Assembly (NCBI RefSeq): GCF_963676685.1
Contig: NC_092357.1
Coordinates: forward strand, 16,233,607-16,297,606
Length of the DNA stretch: 64,000 nucleotides
From: Mytilus edulis
Lineage: Eukaryota; Mollusca; Bivalvia; Mytilida; Mytilidae
Direction: 5' to 3'
The position numbers and the translations under genes are program-made. This document shows positions 54,866 through 64,000 of this stretch, one piece after another. The notes below the pieces were generated by a model. The model was not told the origin of the DNA. It made no database searches and was given only the letters and a program-made list of their open reading frames with translations. Each line of letters opens with the position of its first letter. Position 1 is the stretch's first letter.

Positions 54866-57800
54866 CTGTATCACATGTTAAAAGTACTATAGCTGTGGGT
54901 ACCAATTTTCATGGATTGTGGAAGACTTGACGTTTCATGGATATGTAATTTCTTAGTTTTGCCAAAATCTGCATACCTGATAGAAAATTTGTAATTTGTT
55001 GAACATATAAACTTGTGGTTCACCTGTACCCAGGAAAAGCATGAAAATTTGTATCCAACGAAAAATGACATATGGTAAAATAATAATCCGTAATATAAAA
55101 ACAAACATTTATTTTTGAATAATTTATTTTTCATGGCATGTTGGTGACAAGTTTTAATAATTTAATGCAGAGACTAGGTCCAACAAACATCATAAGACAA
55201 ACTTAATCATAAACATGATTACTATCTCCTAATCATGATTATCTTCTTAACATTAATCTTATACTAAATAATCCTATTGATAATAAATTCATTAACATAT
55301 TTGATATTTATGGCAAAATCTGGTATGGACCAATGAAAAAAATGTGTATGTGTCTTGTAGCCTACATTGTACTTCATTATTCAAGAAGTCAATATCTTTT
55401 TGACGATTCGGAAGCCGAGGAGATCAAACTCTCCATATTAATTCTTTTAGATAAAATAATTCGACCATACTTTAGACTTCAAAGAATATATTCTATTTTT
55501 AGATGTTTCCACGATTTCTTTTTGTTTTTAGAAGAATAACCTGAAGACATTCAAAACATGCGCATCAATAAATATGGCATACCTTAATGTTATGCATTAT
55601 AAATGCACAATAATTTTCACGTATAAATTATCTACCTTTGAGGATTTTTTATTTTTACTTTTAATTGTAGGAATATATTTTTTCTAATTTTTATGTATTT
55701 TTTGGCTAACCCCTATAGTGAGTATATTTTCCCTACTTTTAAAAAAACTTTTTCACAAAATTAATCCTAAAGGGCCTTCTTACTAACTGAATACTAATAA
55801 TTCATTCAAAGTAAAGACTAGAAATAATTCTTTACATATTTATATGACATTAGAAATTTAAGAAAGACCTTATAATCACTAGTAAACATATTCTGAACCG
55901 AGACAGCCAGCTCCCACTTAAAAAGACTGAATCATAAATTTGTGTCATGTTTAGTTAATTCAACTTATAAGAATTCAGTACAAATCAGACAACAGTATTA
56001 TTCAATGATTTTTCTAGTATTCAGTCATCGCTTTTTAGTTATGATTCAAAATGAGCACTTTCAGAGTTTTCAAAATTTGTTTGTCGAGCATTAGTTTAAA
56101 TTAAAATGCAGGTTTCCTTCATTTATTTTCTATTTGTTGTATTTCCTTTCCTGTATAGAAGAAATTGAGTTAATAGGTTATTTTTATAATTAAATAATAA
56201 AAGCTGAAAGAGATTTGTCCTACATTCTGACCTCAATTCAAATATGGTAAATTCTGAAATTTTTGCAATGAATCTTTAATTACATATATATCATGTATAT
56301 TAACATTTTCAATTTTTGATAGCATTTTTTGTATGCACCAATTCCTGATAAAGTAATAATTAATCTCACATTTTCTCCATTCTTCAACAATATCAAATAA
56401 TAAATTGTATCACAAAAATTTCAGAATTTACAATGCATAGAATCTTTTATCTTTTTTATTAGTTTTTATCGGTTTTTCTTTTCTGTAGATCTGTGCATAC
56501 ATATTTCAGAAAAATACAATTCCCAATCTATCTTATCTATACATTGCTATATGTACATACAAATATATATATAAAGATAAATAATCTGCACATATTTTTT
56601 TTCTATTTGCTGCATCCTGAGTTATCTCCCATCTTAAAAAAAATGAATAAGTTCTCTCCCTTTGATAAATTCAATATGCTTTAAAACTTGCAAAAAAGTT
56701 ATTGAAATCATAATGTAAACTTTTAATTGCATGTATGCTGAGTATTAAATCTACATAATTCTATCTTAACACTGGAAGACTGATAATCTTACATATACAA
56801 TTTTGTTTCTGTTTTACTTCAAATGTATTTAACTACTGATACAATATTCTGAAGACATAGACCCTACCTTAGGCCTAACCAAAAACATTTCTCAGGGTCT
56901 GTGAAACATAAAACTATTTTCATTGGCCTGATGCTTATTTCATATAATATCTATTGGCCTGTTGGTGTTAAAAACATTTTAAATAAATGAAATGAAATAT
57001 ACATATTACACAAGACCTGTAACAAACTGATGTAATAAAAAATTATATCAAAAACCAGTGTAAAAATCCTATATAAAATGTGTGTACACAAAAAAAGCTT
57101 TTCAAACTGATGAAAAAATACAAAATGTCAAAGGTCAAATGAATCCAGGCTGTACAAAATGATAAAAAAATCTTTTGTTCTAAGTTCTTTAGGCTATATG
57201 TGTGGTTCCAGTTACCCGACCTAACCTAGTTTACCCCTCCCCCCTTTTTAACTAATTAAAATTCACAGACTTCTGTAATCTGAATTTTTATCAAAAGTAT
57301 CAGATATGACTAAAATACAACAAATTCTTAACAGAATGCAACAAAATTAACTGAAAACATAACATATCTGTTATATATTTACAACCAAACACATTGAAAA
57401 TGACAAACTTCCAGTTGGGACATTTATCATACCGTAATCTGACTTGATGTTCACACAATTTTTTTCTGGATTTTCACAATCCTACATAAAAATGAAAAGT
57501 TTTTCCTATTGCTGACCTACCAACACTATTTATTTAAAAGATGTAACTAGAACCACACATATAATATTGTTTGGCCTAAGTTTAAAAATTTAACCTTGTA
57601 CAAATTAAAATAAATTTACATTTATATTTATATTTGCAGTCAATTTCCATTGTATAAAACATGCATTAGGAAAAAATTCCTGACCTTTAAAAAAAACAAA
57701 GTCTTTAAACTTCTACTGACAAACTTCAATAGTTCAGTTATTGCATAAAAATCTTCTATATATATTGTACAATAATGTACAGATAAATTATAAACGAACA

Positions 57801-58376
57801 TATGAATATTCATGAGATATGTCCTATGGCACAAAATAACGTTTTTTTTTTCTCTTTGAAAACCTTTGGTATCTTTTTTTTTGGCTTAAATTTTTTTTTA
57901 AAATGAAATATGTTCCCCGCCACTTTCAGAGTTCGTATTTATACTATGAACAAATGTACAAACATGAAATAAAACGGAATTAATGGCATAAAAAATACTT
58001 TAATAATGAATTTATTAATTTTGACAAATTATCTAAAATATTTGTGACTGGTATTTTTCTGGATAACAAAACCATAGCACTTATATGAGAGGGTATAATT
58101 AGCCCTTATCAAAAAACATGAGTTGACCCATTTTTGCTGTAGGCATTAAATGAGTCTTAAAAATTGCATCCTCATTTGTTTTGTGGAATTCATTGGTGAT
58201 TTTTGGCATTAAATAGGGAAACTTTATTATTTTTATTATTATTCTATTCACAAAAATTTGCCATAAATTTCCTGAGACTGCAGGGTACCCCTAGTCCACT
58301 GTTTTCTAACAATATTATATTGTAACTTCAAAAATTATCTCCCTTTTTTCAATACCACATTCTGTTTAATTAGTAG
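54866..58376. other. AT-rich region downstream of the host gene
   Basis: No gene seen. About 54,890-55,080 (GAAAATTTGTAATTTGTTGAAC, CACCTGTACCCA, TTTGTATCCAACGAA) is a dispersed repeat that recurs at about 62,700-62,925. The last 150 bases are probably the 3' untranslated region of the gene at 58,377: on the minus strand AATAAA-type words occur near 58,223-58,238. Confidence 0.45.
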
Positions 58377-59032
58377 TTACAATTTATCAACAATTCTATT
58401 GTTTGTTTTTAAAGACAAAACATGTTCCTGAGATCCTGAATTGAAATGTTTTAAACCTGTAGATTTTATAGAGTTTTCTGGCATTGTTTTGACACTAAAC
58501 TGCTTAGAAACTTTCCGTTCACTGCTTGAACTTCTGAACTTTGGAATTTTAGATTTTTCCTTTGGAGTCTCTTTGTCTTTTTCCTTTATCTCTTTACTTT
58601 TGACCTTCTTCGGAAGCTTGCTATCCTTTTCTTTAGAATTATCTGTAGATTTAGTTGATTTACTTCTTGTGAAATTGAAAAACTTTTTTTCCGGTTTTTG
58701 AAGTTTACTTTTATTATCTGTAATCCCTTTAATATCCTGACACTTTTCCTCTTTTGTTTGAGAATTTTCAGATTCCAATTGTTTTTGTTCTTGAACAGGA
58801 AGTGATTTGTTTTCTGGTCCCTTATTGGTCAATTCTGTTTGTGGACACTGAGACACTGTATTTGATTGGCTGATTGTTAAACCTGTCATCTGCTGCTGAA
58901 GAGGATCAGCAGGAATCTCATCCAGGAAATCAAAGGCTGCTACTGCTTCTTCTTCTGGTTCCCCATATCGAACAAAAAACTGAGACAGGTCTACAGCTGA
59001 TCTGGTACCTGTGGATCGGACTGGTCCTTTGT
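58377..59032 (-). CDS. Host gene of unknown product, last exon
   Basis: Final exon of a three-exon (in window) minus-strand gene. The acceptor TTTTTTCCAG|AC is at 59,034-59,033 and the first Asp codon is completed from the previous exon (G|AC). It encodes DKGPVRSTGTRSAVDLSQF, an acidic stretch (YGEPEEEAVAAFDFLDEIP), then from about 58,889 a long Lys/Glu/Ser-rich part (KSKEIKEKDKETPKEK, FRSSSSERKVSKQF) that looks disordered, ending at the stop 58,379-58,377. I do not recognise the family. The later ATG at 58,889 is internal, not a start. Confidence 0.8.
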
Positions 59033-59609
59033 CTGGAAAAAATTTACATCAATTATATCATTATGTTGCTAAGGCCAAAAAAACTAATATGGTTGTTTCG
59101 TATTACATCTTTGAAAAAAAAAATTTGAGGGACATTCTGACTTTAACAGTGCTTATTGTAAAATGACCAAAAAAAAAACCTTTAGGGTAGGCTATTTTTA
59201 GCTTAAAAAATAGGGTGGGTATTGTAATAAGAAACATGCATATTTTTTTAATTGGCAGAATGAAACTAAAAACTTAGTATATTTTTCTATTTATGTGTGT
59301 TTCCAAAGAAGAAAACAAATGTATTGTTGAAGATTTAAGTTATTTTAACTTCTGCTGATTTGAAATGAAATGAAAAACTAGTAGATGATTGACAAAGAGC
59401 CACAAAAAATAAATTGTAATACTGTAAATCGACTTGTCTTAGCAGATACGTCTCACATTAACCCCATTCCAACTGATCTTTCATATTTTCACTTGTTCTG
59501 TGCTTCAAAGAATATAATAGAATTGTTTTACAACTTTTTTTTAACCCAATGTCTTTTCTATCCAGTAGGAACAAATTTTATACAAATCTACCAATATATT
59601 CTTACTAAC

Positions 59610-59721
59610 CTCCACCTAGGAGTCGAGAGCACATCACATGATCTACACCAATGTTATCATCTAGGCTGTCCATGCTAGCTCCGCTTAAATGAACCATGGC
59701 ATCCAACATAGCTGCTCTCAC
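59610..59721 (-). CDS. Host gene of unknown product, middle exon (112 bp)
   Basis: Acceptor GGTTGTAG|GTG and donor GGAG|GTTAGTAAG. Phase 0 in and phase 1 out match both neighbours. It encodes VRAAMLDAMVHLSGASMD and SLDDNIGVDHVMCSRLLGG, likely a folded conserved segment. The 577-base intron (59,033-59,609) has no other feature I can support; a plus-strand frame across this exon is a shadow. Confidence 0.85.
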
Positions 59722-59991
59722 CTACAACCAAAAAGAAATTTATTTGTACTTAAAATTAAGTTTAACATTTTCTTTACACATGTCATGTTTTTATTGGTGA
59801 TTGTTTTAAGTTTTGACACTTACATGTAAACAAAACAACCAAGGAAATCTTGATTAATAAAAATAACACAATAAATTTGTTGCTTCTGAATCCCTAGCAT
59901 TAAGAAAGCTACCCCTCCCCTCCAAAAAAAATTGATACCCAAATGTATGAGGATATGACAAATTTCCTAAGATTCCTAAAGAGAAACTGTT

Positions 59992-60119
59992 GTTAAGGAT
60001 GTTACATTGTACATATAGGGGCACCTGTCTATTGTTAAGGATGTTACATTGTACATATAGGGGCACCTGTCTATTGTTAAGGATGTTACATTGTACATAT
60101 AGGGGCACCTGTCTATTGT
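59992..60119. repeat. 42-bp minisatellite x 3 in the intron
   Basis: GTTAAGGATGTTACATTGTA plus CATATAGGGGCACCTGTCT, units at 59,992, 60,034 and 60,076, identical by eye. A minus-strand open frame reads the repeat as LYVQCNILNNRQVP units and is not a gene. Confidence 0.9.
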
Positions 60120-61519
60120 TAAATGTTGACCTCTAGATGTCTTTTGCTTGTTTGTGATGTTGGATTATTGTTACATTGACGTATACAAGACATCTTCTTC
60201 ATATTTTTTTCTTCATTGTTTCATTGACGTATACAGGACATCATTTAACAATTCTTTTTATTTTTCTCCTCTTTGAATATTATCTAAGAAGGATTTTCAA
60301 ACAAAATTGAATTCTAAATAAGATAGCATATTCACCCTGAAGATAAATGATAACCACCGCAATAAAAGGCACATATTCGTACATGTATAAATAAATATGG
60401 TAAAATGTTTGAAGCACAATCGTTTTTGGCAAATAATTGTCCAAAAAAATCATTATCTTCTTTAGTTTTGTCAAATATGTGGTTTAATTGAATTCATTTG
60501 GCTAAGATCATTTTTTTCTAAGAGTCAATAAAACCACATATTTACCACATCAAAAGACAATAATTGTATGTCATCATTCATAATCAAAAAATGAACATCA
60601 CCAAAAAAATATATAAATAAAAAACTTAACTAAAAACAATGCCAATGGTCATATTTTTAATAACAATTTCAAGTTAATTTCAGTAAACTATAATTTACAA
60701 TTGACCAAATGAAATTCCAAAAAGTGTTATTATTTGAAAAATTTAATTCATAATTTCAAAATAAAATTTCAAGCTTTTATCAGAGAACAATTTATTAAAA
60801 ATTAATGAAAAAAATTCCCAAAAGTGTATTAAAAATAAAGCTATGCTTAGCTTCAAATTTAATGAATTATAAACATATAAACAGTTAGCTTTTAATAAAA
60901 AAATAAGAAAAAGTAAAATGAAGAAAGCTTACCCTAATTGTACCAATTCAAATATAAATCTTAATATGATTAAAGATCATTGTAGATGACATTTGTGAAA
61001 TCCCTTCTTAGCAACAGGAACTGACTAAATACAGGTCTGAGTCATCTGACTGACATGCAATTTGACTTTTTAACTTTTTGAAATATACATTTATAAACAC
61101 ACATGTAACTAACTCCTCGGAGTGTGAATAAATTAGTATTGAAATTATTTTCAATTTTCTATTTATGCCTAAGGATAAAATTGTGGTGAAAATTGCATAA
61201 ATGCATTACATGTATATATGCTAAGTGTTTTCCAATGTTGAGAGATGAAATTTTCATCTGTATTTGTATTCTGAATTCAAATCAATTGTCAAGTTTTGTA
61301 ACCTTTTAAAGAACAATATTTGTTTGTGTTAAAGTTATCTTATGATAAATTGATATATGAAAATTAAATTATCAATTGGCTTAAGGCTGCAATTGTGCAA
61401 CACCTGCATGTAACATGCATTTAAGTGTATACTAACAAATAAAAACACCAAAAGTCCCTCCCTTTTAACATTTCAGATTTAAAATCGAACTCACAAAATA
61501 TTGTTATAACATAATCCTG

Positions 61520-62240
61520 TAATCTTTCAAGAATTGGGAAGTACCAGGTTTTTTATTTGTAATATTTTAGACATGAGAAATATAAGCCTGTAATCTTTCA
61601 AGAAGTCCAAGTTTTTTTACTTAAGATATTTCAGACATGTAAAATACATGTATAAAATGAGCAAATTGTAACATGTATAGGAGAATTATCAACCATTCTG
61701 CTATTAGAGGGCCTAACATTTTCCATGGATGATTTTTTACTTGATATATTTTAGAAATGAAAAATAAAAAATGTGCAGCTTTTGTAGGATATTTATCTAT
61801 GAAATCAAATAAATTTGTGCTAAAGATGGAGTTTTAATTTTTTCATGGACGTTTTTTTCAATATTTCAGACATCTGAAATTTAAATTTCACATTTGTATG
61901 AGACTAATCATGGTTACTTTTTGCTACAAAAGGGACATTACATTTTTCCTGAGTGTTTTTTTTATTGAGATATTTTAGATATGTGAAAAATGAAATGTGC
62001 AGATTTTATAACTTACGGTACAAGAATTACCTATGAAATCAATAACATTTGTCTAAAAATGGGGCATTATATCTTTCATGTTTAACAGTTGATATATTTT
62101 GAGATATTAAGACATGTGAAATGTAAACATGGTAAAAGGTGCAGATTTTGTAACTAGTGTATGGGAATTACAAGTACATGTATTTACGAAACCAAATAAA
62201 ACATTAAGCTATTAATGGGGGCATCACCTTTTTCGTAGAT
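61520..62240. repeat. Diverged tandem array, about 130-150 bp units, in the intron
   Basis: The words GATATTTTAGACATGTGAAA, TGTGCAGATTTTGTAAC, GAATTACCTATGAAATCAAA and ATTTTTCATGGA recur in the same order about five to six times with strong divergence and small indels. Confidence 0.65.
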
Positions 62241-63117
62241 TTCCTGGTACACCAGGATGTTTAATGTAACACACTTGTAAAGACATAATTAAGTAATTTG
62301 TTTCTTGAAGACTCTCAAACCGCAAATTAGACACATCCATTAAGTTTTAATACATATAAACATGATAAATAAAAAAAAAAGATGGTTAAACGTGGATGAG
62401 AATTTTACATAACATACCATCAAAATTGGTATCAATGAAAATTTTGTTGCTGCAATTTATTATACATGTATAATCACAATTTGTATTCTGTTGGTGTTAT
62501 GTGGTGTATGTTTTAGTGATGAAATGAATTTTAGAAATAAATTTAAATTATTTACAGTAAATACAGAAATTCTTTGTGGTGTTTTTGGTTTCACAAGAAT
62601 AAAAATTATTTTTTAGCATTTATAAGTTTGATAGCTTTATATCATCAAAGATATAACCAATTTGGGTCAGAGAAAACAGGTTGATTATACATAAACTGCA
62701 CTTACATTACTGTGGATTAATTTATTTTCGAGGGTTTCAATCTGCGTGGATTAAGGAAAACTTGCATGTTTGTGGATATTTAGTTTTATGGTTTAGCAGA
62801 CGTCTGTATTCATTCCTATTGAAAATTTGTTATTTGTTGAACATTTAATTTCATTGTTCATCTCTACCCATAAAATCCACGATAATTGGTATACAACAAA
62901 TAATAATGTACCCATAGTATGTTATGATGATAAATAAATGTGTTTGCATTTTTGGTATTTAGCTGAATTTTGTTTCCCAATGACCTTAGATCTGCTTTGA
63001 ATAACATTCTGACATCAAACAACAATCACTTTTTTTTAAATTGTGATGTCAAAGATTACGTAATGGCAGACAAATCCGCATACAAGTGTAAATTCGTCTT
63101 TTAATTGATATATTTAC

Positions 63118-64000
63118 CTGTGGATCAGACATCTTGTTATCTTCAGTTCTCTCCCTTGATCTATAAATAGAACCAATCCTTTCCTCTGTTCCATTTGCCT
63201 TGCTCTCATGATTGATTTTAGAAAGATGTCCATCACTATGGTGTCTTACATGACCTTCACCTCTTAGTTTTTTCAGTGCTTTCTGTTTACTGTAACTGTC
63301 GCATGGCTGAGGACCATTTTTACCTCTCTGAATTGGAGATTTACTTTGAGGTGGAGTTACTGTTCTTGATTCTTCATATTTGTGAATTTCTTCCTCCTCT
63401 TTGATTGGAGCTTGGAATTGACGAACATCTATTTTTTCGTCAGCAAAGTTTCCGTAAAATTCAAATTCATCATTACAGGAAGTATCATCTGCATATTCAT
63501 TAATCCACTCGGCACAAGCACCTGTATCAGAAAACGGAGACGCACCCATAATGAGCTCACCTCCGCATGGTGTCAAATAAAATTCATCATCCTCAACCCA
63601 TTGATAACCGTCACCATGGAAATCAGAATTTGGTGATATAAACATGTGGGAATGGTCTTCGTTAGATTCAGCATCAGAATCACAGCTATCCACACCGGTC
63701 AAGCTCTGCTGTAAGGCATTCACAGTTTTCGAAAGACTTTGAAGTTGTCGAGAAATTTCATCAAATTCTTCAGTATTTTTAGCTTTTGTACATTGTCTAC
63801 AATTTAAAGGATCTTTGCAGTTAACACACTGTGGCTCATCAATTAAAATTTGGTCAGATTCACCTTCATTACTTCCCGAAAATAAACTACGATTTGATCC
63901 TACCATACACAGACTGTAGTAATCACTTCTAAACTTGGAAGGCTTTTCCCCCATTGGACTAGATTCTTTACTGGATTGTCTACCCTTATCTTCTCCTCTC
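63118..64000 (-). CDS. Host gene of unknown product, upstream exon (runs off the window)
   Basis: Open frame on the minus strand from the window edge to the donor CAG|GTAAATAT at 63,118. It stays open upstream of the Met at 63,954 to the last base, so the true start may be outside. It has a Cys cluster (CVNCKDPLNCRQC), a short helical stretch (FDEISRQLQSLSKTVNALQ), acidic segments and a C-terminal part rich in basic and polar residues, ending MSDPQ at the junction to VRAAML. The three exons give about 550 residues. No enzyme motif, signal peptide or membrane segment is visible; it is probably a cytoplasmic or scaffold-like protein, which is an inference. Confidence 0.8.

Larger units (their letters stand above)
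59722..63117 (-). other. Intron of the host gene (3.4 kb)
   Basis: GT...AG intron with several repeats: a 42-bp minisatellite (59,992-60,119), a duplicated CATTGACGTATACAAGACATC word (60,175 and 60,222), a diverged tandem array (61,520-62,240) and a dispersed repeat (62,700-62,925). No gene inside it. Confidence 0.7.

Noticed and set aside
55333..55539. 68-residue plus-strand frame
   Set aside because: No recognisable motif; lies in AT-rich intergenic DNA.
58441..58701. Plus-strand frame opposite the last exon of the host gene
   Set aside because: Leu/Ser-rich shadow of the Lys/Glu/Ser-rich minus-strand exon.
59854..60108. Protein with repeated LYVQCNILNNRQVP
   Set aside because: It is the 42-bp intronic minisatellite read through.
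1..64000. tRNA or rRNA genes
   Set aside because: I saw no convincing tRNA cloverleaf or rRNA sequence; only tRNA-like words in dispersed repeats.

Overview
This window is AT-rich eukaryotic DNA dominated by transposable elements, with the 3' part of one spliced host gene at the right end. The spliced gene, its splice sites, the mix of element types (a Penelope-like reverse transcriptase family, a Ngaro/DIRS-like element with an SGNH domain, a CR1/L2-like LINE with a 2A motif, Ty3/gypsy, and a tandem-repeat-bearing non-autonomous element) and several dispersed repeats whose wording I associate with bivalve genomes all suggest a marine bivalve, most likely a mussel (Mytilus-like). The species is an inference; I ran no database search.

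Layout. 1-3,000: decayed reverse-transcriptase fragments of a Penelope-like family with its dispersed 3' repeat. 3,190-6,300 (minus): a decayed Ngaro/DIRS-like retroelement (zinc-knuckle ORF1, RT-RNase H, tyrosine recombinase, SGNH hydrolase). 6,800-13,000: a 266-bp foldback element, a 5'-truncated LINE end with a heptamer tail, several minus-strand copies of the 3' repeat, and a complete 108-bp MITE with an 8-bp target duplication. 16,251-19,330: a non-autonomous element, probably Helitron/Pearl-like, filled by about 15 tandem copies of a 192-193 bp unit with higher-order structure. 20,300-28,500: non-coding DNA with several inverted-repeat elements.

29,707-45,995 is the most informative part. 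A CR1/L2-like LINE (ORF1 RNA-binding protein; ORF2 with a 2A ribosome-skipping motif, APE endonuclease and RT) is split inside ORF2 by a 10,607-bp Ty3/gypsy LTR retrotransposon on the minus strand (32,743-43,349). The 213-bp LTRs look identical and the target duplication is CTAT; removing the insertion leaves ORF2 in frame, so the insertion is recent. The LTR element encodes Gag (with an N-terminal helix-hairpin-helix and a long coiled coil) and Pol in the -1 frame. A TTTAAAC slippery heptamer with a 6-nt spacer and a 7-bp stem joins the two frames. In the position where env would lie it carries an ORF for a zinc-finger/TatD-like metal-dependent nuclease. A near-palindromic motif (GACAGCA-N-TGCTGTC and variants) recurs about 13 times along the element, in coding and non-coding parts. 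This nuclease-bearing element is my best candidate for an undescribed system.

47,737-53,560 is a 44-bp minisatellite of more than 100 units. It carries two copies of a piggyBac-like TTAA MITE, of which the second arose by duplication of the array. 58,377 to the right edge is the 3' part of a minus-strand host gene with three exons visible. I do not recognise its product. The remaining stretches are AT-rich sequence without a gene I can support.
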